This document shows positions 49,163 through 60,378 of a DNA stretch of 64,000 bases, in pieces. The number at the start of each line of letters is the position of its first letter. The first letter of the stretch is position 1. The position numbers were made by a program, and so were the translations under genes. This stretch comes from Plicaturopsis crispa FD-325 SS-3 (lineage: Eukaryota > Basidiomycota > Agaricomycetes > Amylocorticiales > Amylocorticiaceae), in contig KN832564.1 in NCBI GenBank assembly GCA_000827205.1, positions 157,470 to 221,469 on the forward strand. Reading direction: 5' to 3'. The notes below the pieces were generated by a model. It was not told the origin of the DNA. It searched no databases and was given only the letters and a program-made list of their open reading frames with translations.

Positions 49163-50842
49163 CTAGAAGAAAAACGACCGTATAATATCCTGCACGCCTT
49201 CTTGTTCGCCAATGTGGTCGTGACCTCCAGCAAGGGTTTTCACTAGCTTCACCTTCCCGCCCGCTGGTCTCTGGAACTCTGCGGTAGTGCCGAACAGTGC
49301 AACATCCGCCTCAGTGACGAGCTCCTTCGTCTGCTCTGCTCGCGCCGACAGAACCGACTGGAAATATGCCCAATCCGCGGCCGTCCAGTCCGACGCAGTC
49401 TTCGGAACGTTAGGAAGAGTGGGTAGAAGTGGCGAGAAGAGGGCGTCGAATAGACGCTCCGAGTGTGAATACGGAATATCCCAGTCGTTCTCGGCGTGAG
49501 CGATTAGTATCGGTGCTTTGATGTCCTAACGGTAGATAGTGAGCATGTAATAGTACACAGGTATCCCAACCGATCCACTTACCTGCACTATCGAGAGCGT
49601 GTCGAACTTGTGCACGAGAAATTTGGTGACGAGAGCTACGGCCATGTAAGTCGCGCGAAGTGATTTGAGAGCGATTAAACGTACCGGGGGCCCCAGGTAT
49701 CGATGCCAGCGGCTTCATGATCGGGAATAGACCAAGTACATTGTATGTATCGAGCAGCGACCGTATGCTTGTAAATGGCGATAGAAGGACCACGCCTTTC
49801 GGGTGCACGTCTTCGTGAGCAAGTTCGGCCGCAAGTCGTGCGGTGACGCCAGTGCCTAAGCTATGTCCGATGATGACGATGTCTTCAGGCTTTGCACCCT
49901 TCTGGATTGCCCAATCCCAGGCAGCATGCGCATCCAAAGCTAGTCCAGCCTCGCTGGGAGAGCCCTCGCTATCGCCGAAGCCACGGTAGTCAATTGCAAG
50001 CACGTTTGCGGGTATACGCGACGAAAAGGCTCTGCAGAGACAAGATTAATTGCTTGCCCGAACTGGGGCGCGCGGGGATAGGCTCACTTATACAATTGTA
50101 CACGAGCAGAGAATGCGCGTGTTGCGGCATTTCCGTGGAAATACAGTATCGTAGGATACCGTTGTATAGCGGTGCGTATATGGTCCTCGTAGGAGGCCGC
50201 AGTCGGTACTTCATCCAGAGATTGATAATACGCGTCGGAGAGGACGAACCAAGCGCCGAGCTTGACTTCGTCTGCGGCCGTGATATTGAGATTTATAGTC
50301 TTTCCAGCTAGCAGAAGATTGGTTCAGCATTGCACGGGAGTTGACGGTCGAAAATTTGCATCCAGAACGTTCCCCAAAGAGAAGAAGATCAGGCTGCACA
50401 GATATGCAGACCGCCTGCTCATCGTCGGTCTATTTTGGGGATGTACGTATGTCCCGTGGTTTATCGAGGTACACGTACTGCACGCACGACCAGATGGACG
50501 CGCGGATGATATCCTGTACCAGCATAGCTTTTGCTAGCGATATCATAGAGGCCCGACAGAAAACGCGACACTCACGCGCAAGACCATATTTCTCCGGCGC
50601 GTCATACTGTGAGAACAGCGGGAGTTTAACGTTGTGCGCGTATAGCACCCTGAATATAAATATTTCGTCAGCCCTGTGCTGCTCTTCTTTCACGGCCACA
50701 GACAAACGCACTGCGCCTGAAAGAACGGTATCATGAGCAGAAAGACGACTGCACCGTATGCGACACCCAGAACCCAGAAGACATAGTATGCGCGCCGCAG
50801 AAATCCACCATTTGGAGAAGAGGTTCCGGTCGCAGGGGCCAT
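49163..50842 (-). CDS. ABHD12 / BEM46-type alpha/beta hydrolase
   Basis: Multi-exon protein of roughly 400 residues starting MAPATGTSSPNGGFLRRAYY. An N-terminal membrane anchor (VFWVLGVAYGAVVFLLMIPF) is followed by the hydrolase fold. ILYFHGNAATRAF carries the HGN oxyanion region, LAIDYRGFGDSEGSPSEAGL follows, the nucleophile elbow is VIIGHSLGTGVTARLA (catalytic Ser in GHSLG), the acid is in LIAHAENDWDIPY and the base is the His in LAGGHDHIGEQEG. ABHD12 and its fungal BEM46 relatives hydrolyse lysophospholipids and other lipids at ER or plasma-membrane surfaces. The C-terminus QDIIRSFFF is hydrophobic. Intron positions in the N-terminal half are only approximate. Confidence 0.88.
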
Positions 50843-51194
50843 CAAAATTTACAGTTGCGACCGACAGACCCAATGGCAAGTACCAGGAAGCTAGAGCCGT
50901 TTGACCAAGAGAACGAGATGGAAAGCAAATGGAAAGTAGCTGGCACTGCGGCCACTGCTGTCAGTAAAGGATAGACTCTATCAATTTACGTAATCGATTA
51001 TACCGGTGGCTTGCCGCAGTCTTGCCGCTCGAAAGTTCAGTAAACACTCGGTAGAAACACCAACTCTCAGAACACAGTGTTCGCCTCTGTTTCGAAGACT
51101 TGGATGGCGTCCATTCCGTTCTAAAGCTAGAACTACCTGTGCAGTATCCGTGGCGGCAAGACAGACCGACTCTGCGACTCGGCAAGGGCAACCT
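50843..51194. other. Divergent intergenic region, hydrolase / Bor1
   Basis: About 350 bp holding both promoters. In-frame upstream Met codons (51006) could extend the transporter N-terminus but give no conserved sequence. Confidence 0.4.
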
Positions 51195-53363
51195 ATGGCT
51201 CACTCCGCACGGCCCTTGTCCCCTAGTCGCGCGTCTCGGCGGGGTGTATTCTCGCACGTACGCAGGTTAGGTGCGGGAATCATCCAAGATGTCCGCGCTA
51301 GAGCACCGTGGTACCGCAGTGACTGGGTGGATGCATGGAACTACCGCGTCGTTCCAGCAACCGCACTCATTTTCTTCGCAAAGTGAGTTCACTTAAATCA
51401 CCGCTATCATCAACATACTCAACGTTCTCGCAGCGTACTCCCTGGAATCGCGTTCTCCCTAGATCTCATAGAAACTACCCAACAATACGGGGTTGCGGAG
51501 GTTTTGATATCCTCGTTCATGGCCGCCTTCATTTTCTCAGTCTTTGGCGCTCAGCCGCTGACCATCGCCGGTGTCACCGGTGTGTATGCCCTTGTACTGG
51601 TAGTTTATACTCGAGAGTCGGACGCTCAAGTTGACAAGGGCCTATCACTGTATTCAACAAGACTATCTACGACATTACGCAAAAGCAGCCAAACCCTCCA
51701 AACTATCTTCATTTCGTCGGCTGGGTATATCTATGGGCTGCTATTTTCCACTGGATAACCGCCATTCTGAACTGTGCGTTTAAGTTTATCGTCGAACACT
51801 ACTCGGGCATACCTCAATAATCCATGTACAGGGTGCAATTTCCTCAAATATGTCACGCTGTTTTCCTGCGATACATTTGGGTTTTATGTCTCCTGGGTAT
51901 ATCTGCAATACGGCGTGCAAGTGATTACACGCCAGTTGCAAGACTCTAACACAGACGGCGCTCTGGTGTCCATAATCCTCGCTATCCTCATGCTTGTCAC
52001 ATCCTTCGTGTTCCAGTCATTGTCTCACCAAACATATTTCCATCGGCATGTTCGACGTTTCTTCGCTGACTATGGCATGCCGATCAGTTTGATAGCCTGC
52101 TCTGGAATGGCGTACTGGGGTCGTTTCAATCAAGCGAACCCCACAACTCTACCTGTCGGCGGCGCGTTTCAAGCCGCCGGAGGACGAGAGTGGCTGGTCA
52201 GGTTCTGGCAGCTCGACGGAAAATGGGTGGGCGTCGCGTTTCCGTTTGGGATCGTCTTGTGGATTCTTTTCTTTTTCGACCACAACGTATCGGTAAGAAG
52301 ACCGTTCCCTCAAGCTATTTCGTCACTGAATGCGATTATTCCTCTTGCAGTCTTTGATGGCCCAAGGCTCGGAGTTTCCCCTGCGCAAACCACCTGGATT
52401 CCATTACGACTTTTTCCTCCTCGGAATCACTACGTTCATTGCCGGATTGGTTGGGGTCCCCGCCCCAAACGGTCTTATCCCTCAAGCGCCAATTCACACT
52501 ACTTCCCTCGTTGTCATGGGTAGACAAAAGAAACGCGATGAGGAACACACAGCAAACAATTCGCGCGCACAGTCCCAATTAGCCGGCGACTCGACCAAAA
52601 ACGAGAAGCAAAATCTTTCGCTAGATCCCTCGGAGGCACTCCTCGAGGTAGCTGTGGGAGTTGTTGAACAACGTGTATCGAATCTAGCCCAGGGCGCGCT
52701 GTGTCTCGTCCTACTCACCGGACCGTTCCTACATCTGCTCAATTTGATTCCTCGGGGTGAGTGCGAACTTAACTGTCTTCCTACAGCAGCTGACGACATA
52801 ATGCACAGGTGTATTAGCTGGACTCTTGTGAGCCGCGCGGTTTTCTGTACTCCTCTAATTAAAGCTAATACCTGGCCGCGCAGCTGGTTCATGGGCGCGG
52901 ATGCCCTACACGGGAATGGGATTACGCAGAAAATACTCTACTTCCTACGCGACAAAACGCTTACGCCCTCTAACGAACCGCTACGCAAAGTCAGAAAATC
53001 GCGAATACTACTCTTCATCGCCGTGCAGCTCGTCGCGTTCGGCGCGACGTTTGCTATCACGCAAACGATAGGTTGGTTTAGATATACTCCCGCGACGTCA
53101 GGCACCTGTCTGAACTTCATTAACAGCTGCCATAGGATTCCCAGTAATTATCCTTCTACTGATCCCGCTCCGAATCATCATTGTGCCTCGCTTGCCGTTT
53201 ACATCCGAGGAACTCGCGATCCTGGACGGTCCCACTGCTTCGCCCTTCGTGAGTATATCTCAATACCTTCCCACACTGGCTACGCACGGGCATTATGCGA
53301 ACATCGTATTCTAACCATGGGACTCTCTTGCAGACTATGGAATCTGTTGGCGGATCGTTTTGA
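51195..53363 (+). CDS. Bor1-type borate/bicarbonate anion transporter (SLC4 family)
   Basis: Multi-exon, about 570-590 residues. The N-terminus MAHSARPLSPSRASRRGVFS leads to SDWVDAWNYRVVPATALIFF. The SLC4 core follows: FASVLPGIAFSLDLIETTQQ, EVLISSFMAAFIFSVFGAQP, PLTIAGVTGV, then FGFYVSWVYLQYGVQVITRQ, GVAFPFGIVLWILFFFDHNV, LMAQGSEFPLRKPPGFHYDF, GLVGVPAPNGLIPQAPIHTT (the conserved GLPxxNGLIPQAPxHT motif) and VEQRVSNLAQGALCL. Fungal Bor1 exports borate across the plasma membrane and influences vacuolar function. The protein ends ILDGPTASPF-TMESVGGSF after a short final exon. About ten hydrophobic helices are visible. Met 51006 is an alternative start. Confidence 0.93.
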
Positions 53364-53892
53364 GCGGCGATCTGACAGATTAGCGTTGAGTACCAACATC
53401 TAGAATCTAGAAAGGTTCCGCCGATTTACTGCAGAGGGCACAAGTCACCCCAAGGTGCAGCTAGCGGTAAGTGTCATAGCCATTCACTTGACTCGCTGTT
53501 GGTTAACTAGAAGCATGTCTCTGCAGAATGGGAGATGGGCGCTTGCCATCGACTTGAGCCTGTCGATATGCAACTGCCACATTGTATATGTGTGAGCTCC
53601 GATAGAAGCCAATGCAAGCACACTGGAGGAAGCACAAATGTCCATCCATGCAACGTCTATAGAATCGGTGGCCTCCTGGCGTAGAGGTCAGCCAATCATA
53701 TAATGATAGCCTCCAGCATCGTGTGCTCCGGAAGAGGCGTTTAATCTTCTGATCTTGCCCCTAAGCGCTGGCGGAGCGGGTATATAAGTAAGTAGCAGGA
53801 ATGTCATTTGAATCTCTAGGCTCCCAGCAGGTCCTCCTTCGCCAGTTTTCGTCCGTTGGAAGACTGTAGCTGCCATAACGCGCTCGTAGACA
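53364..53892 (+). promoter_or_regulatory. Upstream region of acid phosphatase with TATA box
   Basis: 530 bp non-coding. TATATAAG at 53781-53788 lies 105 bp before the phosphatase start codon. Confidence 0.5.
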
Positions 53893-55873
53893 ATGTCTGA
53901 CAATACTAATAGCACTGTGCTAGGCATCGTCCTCCTTGTTCGACACGGAGATCGTCAAGGGTTCTACCAGGATGACGATACGTACACTGCGACAGCGACA
54001 TCGCTGACGCCATTGGGAAATGTGAGCAATCATCATGTTATCTAGAATCGACCGTCGTGCAGGCAAGCTCATTATGTATTCTCCAACAAGCAACAAGAGT
54101 TTCAACTGGGTCAATTATTGCGTTCGCTGTACTTAAACTCGTCCTCGCCATCGCATATCCAAGGAATAAACGCAACGATATTTAACACTTCGGAGGCGCT
54201 TGTTCGTGCCGATGCAGGGGGTGAGGGCGACGTGATCCAGGCGTCGGCAGCATCACTTGTCCAGGGCTTGTGGCCCGCTTCGTCGGCCTACAACACAACG
54301 CTGGCAAATGGCACCACGATTGTGGGTCCTCTCAACGGGTACCAGGTATAAATTGCATAATTCTGTCTGCCTCCGATCCGCTGAGACTAAATACCTTTGG
54401 TTTTTCTCGTGCAGTATGTACCAAGTGCGACAGATATTTCTCTACCCTCAAAGATTTTTGGACTAATGCTAAAGCTTTCGTACGCAGTTCAATCCATCGA
54501 ACCTGACGAGGATGTCTCGCTGGAGGGTTTTACAAGCTGTAACGTTCGCCGAGACAGAAATCTAATTACCGCACGAAATTCTCATATATTATTCTATGAT
54601 AGACCTTCATCGCGGCGACAAGTGCCTTCTACAACTCGTCGGAATTCCTGCAGAAAGCGAACGAAAGCGATGCCTTCCTCAACTCGCTTAAGCCATATCT
54701 CGATGGACGGCCGGTCACACTCGAAAACATGGTAAATTCCTTCCGATGTAATCGACATCTGAGGCTCATGAACTGACACGAATGCTGGGATAGTGGAACG
54801 TGAATATCTTGATAACCATACTATCACTTCTTTCATGCTGACATGAATGAGCCCCTAGATTTTTGACTACATGAACGTCCAATCTATTCACAATGCTGCC
54901 TTTGCGAAGGCGTTGCCTCCGACATTCCTAGCACAGGCGAGAGCGTTGGCAAATTGGCACGAGTATGGCGTGTTCACCTCTCCGCAAATTGGTGGAATTG
55001 GAAACAGTTCGTTCATTTCATTTTGGTCTCGTAATCTTGCGCTCATAGTGTCTTGCTCGTGCAGTCGCCGGCCAGGCCATACTTCCCACCATTTTGCAAG
55101 GATTTACCCGCATCTCCAGCGCCTCTGATCCGTTGAAGTTGGTTTACAACGCCATCGCGTATAAACCCTTTTTGTCGCTCTTCAACATGACCGGTGTCGC
55201 GCAGATGAATCCGGATTTGGCTGGGATCGGTAACACCCTCTGATTACTGTAATACTGCCTTCTCATACGGTATCTTCAACAGTTGATTATGCCGCTGCCG
55301 TGTCTCTCGAAGTCCGGCAGCCGTCGTCTGGTGGAGAACCTGTCATTCGGTTCAACTTTAAAAATGGAACGGACGCTGAGTTTACCACTTACAATTTCTT
55401 GAACGGCTCTGGGGATGTTCCCCTTTCCACTTTCGTGAATACGCTCGGAGTACGTGCTCCTCTCTCGTGTGTGATTGCATGTCCTTGCTGACACCATTGC
55501 ACTTGTTTATCAGCCGGTAGCCGTGAACACAACCGCACAGTGGTGCGGAGTCTGCAACAACACGCAAGACCGGGGCTGTGCCACCATCGCTGCTGCATCC
55601 CAGCTGCGGACGAGCTCTCGGGACCGGATCAGCCCTGTCGGTGCAGGATTCTTGGGTGCTGGACTCACTTTGGCGGTCATGGCAATCATGCTTGGCGCAT
55701 TGGCATTTTTCGGCGTCCTGGTGTTCGGGAAGAAATTGACGACACGGAGGTCGAAAAGAGAGTCGAAGCATGTAAGCTTCTTCTGTACTGCCGTATCATT
55801 GGCCCTACGAGCACAGTCTAACACTGCATATTTTACTATGCAGGAGGCGCAGAGTGACCATACAGACCCTTAG
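53893..55873 (+). CDS. Membrane-anchored histidine acid phosphatase-like protein
   Basis: Many short exons, about 470 residues. MSDNTNSTVLGIVLLVRHGD carries the RHG motif whose His is the phosphorylated nucleophile in the histidine-phosphatase superfamily (RHGDRQGFYQDD). Then come VQEFQLGQLLRSLY, NATIFNTSEALVRADAGGEG, VIQASAASLVQGLWP, and WNIFDYMNVQSIHNAAF, later VDYAAAVSLEVRQPSSGGEP and TFVNTLG. N-glycosylation sequons are frequent, as expected of an extracellular domain. Near the C-terminus a single helix (GFLGAGLTLAVMAIMLGALA) is followed by a basic short tail. The usual HD/HE proton-donor motif is not obvious, so activity may be altered. No N-terminal signal peptide is visible; the first helix-like stretch may act as one, or an upstream exon is missing. 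Confidence 0.82.
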
Positions 55874-56126
55874 TTTCAATCTCGCCTGATATTGCGTTAT
55901 CGTTGACGGGCAGTATTTGACTGGTACGTGAAAGAATTTTCGATAGACATCAATATCCGAGCCCGTGAGGTTGAATGAATTGTCTCTCGTCTGTAAAAGG
56001 AGACTATATAGACGACAAATTGTGGAAGTAAATCGCAATTGTTCGAACCTACCTCATCGTTTCCGTCGCATTCTTCTTCCCCCTCATCGCCCTGGTCCTC
56101 TCCCCCCCCCCTCATCCGAGAATTTC

Positions 56127-57665
56127 CTACGATTGGTGATGTACTACGCCCACCCAAGGCTGAAATATACTCGCGTCGAATGAAGATCCATCAGGGGTAC
56201 AGTTTTTGAGAGTAAGGTTCGCTAGTCGGACGTTATGCCTCGAACGGCTCTCCAGGCACCTCATCAAGTGCGTCTTCGATATCTCGATGAACCTGAATTT
56301 CCTGAGAGTGAGTGTGTTCAATCTAGGGACGACGACAGAGTTTTCTGTGGCACTGAGGGCCTGAAAGAACGGGTGCCCAGGCACGTTGTTTGTGTCGCCG
56401 GCGGAGACTTGAAGTCTCTGCAAGCTGCTCAGATGCACAAGGCACGGGCCCCAGTCCTGAACTCCCAGGTCCCATATTGACAATGAGAACAGACGTGACA
56501 ACGGCAGCCAGCTGAACAAAGTAGGGAGTAGCCAACTGGGAGTGGAGGCGGTCCCAAAGGACATTGATAGCTGGAGAATAACGTCGGAGTGTGTCGAAGT
56601 GGGACAACCTTCCCTCTCGCATATAAGAAGTACTCCTTGGGAGACCCTAGGACCGATATTGGCATGATGCGCAAACTGAACGCTAGTTCCGTCGAGCGCC
56701 GCCAGTGCAGCGCTGAACCCGGCTGCACTATTGTTGGGATCAAACCACCACGAGATGTCAAATGTCGTGGGCGTAGGCAAATGGATGTGACGCATAAACG
56801 CACCCGCGCCCAGGGGATCCTCGAGTTGCAGCCTTATGAGGTGTGGCAAGCTAACACGCACTTCGTCCGGCACGGTGTCAAAGTGAACGGCTTGCACTGC
56901 ATTCCCGAGCTGGAGCGTTTGCAGTGCTGGATTTGTCTCGAGAATGGCGAGGAGCTGCGCGGTTGAGAAGCGCACATCCAGCCCATCCGATCCCTGATTG
57001 GACATCCAAGGCATTCGGATGATGCGAAGTTCGATGAGGTTCTGGAAGATCGGCCTATCCCAGCGTACCACACAGTTTACCAGGCTGAGGTAGCGAAGAC
57101 GCGGTGTGGATGGAAAGAAAGAGTCTGGGATCATAGACGAGGATGCGTCTCCCCGGAAACCGGAGTCTAGTTTCAGAGATAGATCTTCAAGTAATGGCGT
57201 AGGATCTTTAAAGCTCAGCAGGTAGTGGCTGAACGATTCCAATTCACCGATAATCCTAAGCTCTTCGACCTGCGACGCATGCCCGAGCACTAGCTCCAGA
57301 GAGGCCATCTTGTTGCTATCACTGAGAGGCCATACCTTGTGCAGATCCAGACGTATTGGCGCGTTCTTCGAGCGCTCCAAGAGGAGTGCGGTCCACTCGG
57401 GATGAGAATGATAAGGACGTATCAAATCCCTCCAGAGAGATGGACACTGAAGAGAGATGGCACGCCAATGGCTACAGACCGTCGCAGGCAGCGAGCGCAA
57501 ACCAGTGCCGTAGGTGAAAATGTGGGACAGGATTTCAGGCGGAAGCTTGTTGATTGGTACCATTGTGTTGCGGTAGGTCCTGAGCGTCTGAACAGTGCGC
57601 ATTAAGCACGCGATTTCCTCGTCGACCCTTTGGCGGTTCTGAAGCTCCGCCGGGTCCATCATCAT
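56127..57665 (-). CDS. F-box protein
   Basis: Single exon, 512 residues. A short helical lead (LQNRQRVDEEIACLMRTVQT) precedes the F-box INKLPPEILSHIFTYGTGLR, then LPATVCSHWRAISLQCPSLW, a very typical mushroom F-box (LPPEIL..IF...........VC..WR.IA...P.LW). Leucine-rich strands follow (LVLGHASQVEELRIIGELES; LRYLSLVNCVVRWDRPIFQN). It should act as an SCF ubiquitin-ligase substrate receptor; the substrate is unknown. Three consecutive Met codons open the frame. A short upstream minus-strand frame (57781-58014) could splice onto it and supply a longer N-terminus. Confidence 0.88.
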   Translation of the reverse strand: MMMDPAELQNRQRVDEEIACLMRTVQTLRTYRNTMVPINKLPPEILSHIFTYGTGLRSLPATVCSHWRAISLQCPSLWRDLIRPYHSHPEWTALLLERSKNAPIRLDLHKVWPLSDSNKMASLELVLGHASQVEELRIIGELESFSHYLLSFKDPTPLLEDLSLKLDSGFRGDASSSMIPDSFFPSTPRLRYLSLVNCVVRWDRPIFQNLIELRIIRMPWMSNQGSDGLDVRFSTAQLLAILETNPALQTLQLGNAVQAVHFDTVPDEVRVSLPHLIRLQLEDPLGAGAFMRHIHLPTPTTFDISWWFDPNNSAAGFSAALAALDGTSVQFAHHANIGPRVSQGVLLICEREGCPTSTHSDVILQLSMSFGTASTPSWLLPTLFSWLPLSRLFSLSIWDLGVQDWGPCLVHLSSLQRLQVSAGDTNNVPGHPFFQALSATENSVVVPRLNTLTLRKFRFIEISKTHLMRCLESRSRHNVRLANLTLKNCTPDGSSFDASIFQPWVGVVHHQS

Positions 57666-57780
57666 AGAGTCCGAACGGTTCCTTGCGAGTCGACACGGTC
57701 GGTCGTATCTTGTGGCTCAAGAGACCTGGTCGTACGGCGTAAATGATCTAGGGCAAATATAGACACTTGAGAACGGATGC

Positions 57781-58014
57781 TCACCGCGTGATCCTCGACT
57801 CGGATAGTATGCTGCGAATCTCTGCAATATTGCTGCTGACGGTGCAGTTGCGCTTTATCAGGTCAACTAGTCGCTCTTTGAGCGCAGAGTCTGGCAAAGA
57901 TGAGCGGCTTGTAAGCGATTTTAACCAGCTTTCTATGGCGGCTTTCGACAGTACTTTTGACTTGAGAGTTGAAAGACTTGGCCTGTTCGAATTCTGCATG
58001 AGATTTTGACGCAC
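57781..58014 (-). CDS. Short basic protein or upstream exon of the F-box gene
   Basis: 77-codon frame reading MQNSNRPSLSTLKSKVLSKA and continuing SLPDSALKERLVDLIKRNCT, then EIRSILSESRITR. Composition is protein-like, helical and basic, unlike the surrounding noise. A donor (GTGAGC) near the end of the frame could join it to acceptors near 57715, giving either a separate small protein of about 97 residues or an N-terminal extension of the F-box protein. I do not recognise the sequence. Confidence 0.4.
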   Translation of the reverse strand: MRQNLMQNSNRPSLSTLKSKVLSKAAIESWLKSLTSRSSLPDSALKERLVDLIKRNCTVSSNIAEIRSILSESRITR

Positions 58015-58190
58015 GCGGCTACTTACGCGACTGTGGCACGCAAGACACGCGACTGTCGTGTGGCGGCCCGTCTCCTTGCCCGTCTCCCTTCAAACTTTCA
58101 ATTTCCACGTTCAGCGTTCAACAACCAGGACTTCATTTTCTTATTCTACGCTGCTGCCACCTCGCGCATTATCTGATAGTCTACATATGC

Positions 58191-59962
58191 ATGGCGTCCG
58201 CCAGTACAGACAACACCACTCGTCGCAAATCGACGCGTCTCTCGAGTGCTAGCACAGCCAAACGTTCGCCTTCACCGGATGTTCAACAACCTGATTCGAA
58301 ACGAGTGAAGATCGAGGACTCTCTCGACGAGAACACGGCCTTGGGGAGCTTTGAAAACGATCCCGACTTCTGGTGATGATGATGATGAATTCTGTAACGC
58401 GCAAGCCAACTAAGAGCTAAGGTGCGTGGGTAGTGTAACTAGCTACTCCAAAGGAAATGTACAGTAAAATAGGGTGGCAGTATACATCAAATACGGGTTT
58501 TTCTAGAATGGCAGATTGTACGGGTAAGGTGGCATTATGGTGCATCGGGTTGGTTTCGGGAATGCAAGTTTTGGGACGGCCGAGCATATGTGCATGTTGA
58601 CGCATTAGTAGGGTCATAATAATTTGCATGAAAAGAAAGAAAAGAAAGGAAAAGAAAAGGCCGAATGACTTGAAATCTTGACCCGAGTCCAGGGCGGGGG
58701 GCATAACGCGTCCCCTCTTGAAGAATTGCCCTCTTCCCGGTGCGTGCTCGAGTGGTGGTGGTGGTGCGGGGATTTGGAGGCCAGGTTCGTTCCAAGCTGC
58801 ACGCGCGGCTTGGATAAACGCTGGCGTCTCCTGGCGTGGTTGTACGCCGCGACCGCACTTGATAGTACCCGGATGAACTGGTCGTTCTGCAAGCTGGGCG
58901 CGTTCGATTTAGGCTGTTGAGGTCACGTCTCGCTGCGGACTCCGACGTTTTCGAAGACGTCTTCTGTGGCAAAAGTCGTGAACATGTCGAAGCTGTCGAG
59001 GCCATCGAGGGGTATCGCACGTACCGCGTATCGGGAGTATCCCCAGAAGATCTCAAGCAATTGCTCAACGCAACGGAAAAGCCTTTGTAAGTCGCGTCCA
59101 GATTGTCTACGCAACATTACTAAATTCTCCTAGAACCTACGTAGACGAAGCTCCTGGAAATACGGCTGCATGTGCCATTCTAAGGGCCTCGCACGCCCTG
59201 GGATTTACGGAGTATCGCGCATGGATAATCGGGGTCCTCGAAAAGCGTATGTGTGGCTTTGAAAACATTCACCTCAATTTACCGCACGCTGCGGAAGTTT
59301 TGTATGCGGCCAAAGCGTGCAAAGTCCCCCAGATTGAGAAACGAGCGTACTACGAACTGCTCTCCCACAAGGGCTTTCGAAGCCTGGACGACGTGGATCG
59401 AGAGGGTGAGCATCTTCCATTGTGGATAGGGTGCATTGATGTTAATCGGGTTTCTGCAGGGAAATTATTGCGCAAAGCGGTGCCCACAGACAGCCTGCTC
59501 CGGACGAAAGACATATTTCTGCTGGTGAAAACACGCGAACTTCTCTCGGACGCGTGGCTGCGTATCATCAATACGCCGCCAACTCAATCGTGCACCATGC
59601 GCAAACGCGTCTCCGACGAAACCAAGCCTGGGATGACACGGATCTCGGAGTTCCCCTGCCACTCGCAGAAAAGCACCGCCGCGGCGTGGACGAGGACGGT
59701 GCAAGAGAACGACTGGACAAGCCAGCGATATAGGAACGACCCTCTCTGGGGGTTTCGCTGTCTCCTAGACACGAATTGGAAAGGGGTAAAGGGATGGTCG
59801 ATGTGTAGCGCGTGCGAGCGAAAGGTGAAGGACGGCTGGCGGAAAAGCCAGCATGATCTATGGGATAACCTGGGAGAGTGGCTTGGTCTGGTGGAGGACG
59901 CAGCAGCCGAGATGTCAGAGGATGAGAACGATGCATCGGAAGACGAGGCAAGTGAGCAGTAG
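58191..59962 (+). pseudogene. BTB/POZ paralog split by a 492-bp segment
   Basis: Alignment with the downstream paralog gives pieces 58191-58373, 58866-59086, 59134-59405 and 59460-59962; together they are 1179 nt, 392 residues, in one frame. The start MASASTDNTTRRKSTRLSSA is a nuclear-type basic tail, then the BTB core DELVVLQAGRVRFRLLRSRL, DSDVFEDVFCGK, SPEDLKQLLNATEKPL, and helical TAACAILRASHALGFTEYRA. A Cys-containing C-domain (MCSACERKVKDGWRKSQHDL) and an acidic tail follow. Between DFW and the next codons of the BTB fold lies a 492-bp segment that begins with a stop codon (TGG TGA) and has no GT-AG boundaries that keep frame. The other two introns are canonical (GTAAGT, GTGAGC). Unless an unusual splice occurs, only N-truncated products can be made; hence pseudogene or remodelled gene. 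Confidence 0.6.
58374..58865. other. 492-bp segment interrupting BTB gene
   Basis: It begins with GAT/TGA triplet repeats and ends CTTGATAG. It contains an A/G-rich stretch near 58628-58660 and, on the minus strand, an open run reading PRQETPAFIQAARAAWNEPG, possibly a fragment of another gene. No inverted terminal repeats or clear target duplication are seen. Its length is a multiple of three. Confidence 0.6.
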
Positions 59963-60378
59963 TCCTTCGGCCCCGTCATGTAAGTGCTACTGTTGCTTTT
60001 GCTGTGTGCAATGCTAACGTGACCTCAAGCTCCTACTACCTGGTCCACTTTGTCTCTACTTCCATCTGAGTTCTACTATCTCATATTTCATTATAAGGGA
60101 TGCATCCGTAACTATTGTATATTTTATGTGATTATCCGGTGAGACATGTTGCAAGTCAGAGTCTACAACGTTTGCGTCGAGAAATCATTGGACGCGTCGC
60201 GGTCACGCTCGCGCGATAACCGGCTTATTTACATAGTACTGACCGCGGCAACTTGCCCTTAAATTCTTACCTAGCCCGGCCAACTCCTCAATGAGGTCGT
60301 CGCTGGAACGCGCCTAGTCTCTTACTGTGGCTCTACTAGCTAATCTTCGCTCCGTTTCTTGTCCTTTTCCATTAAACA
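59963..60378. other. Spacer between tandem BTB paralogs
   Basis: About 415 bp non-coding, holding the 3' flank of the first copy and the promoter of the second. No TATA box is obvious. Confidence 0.45.
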
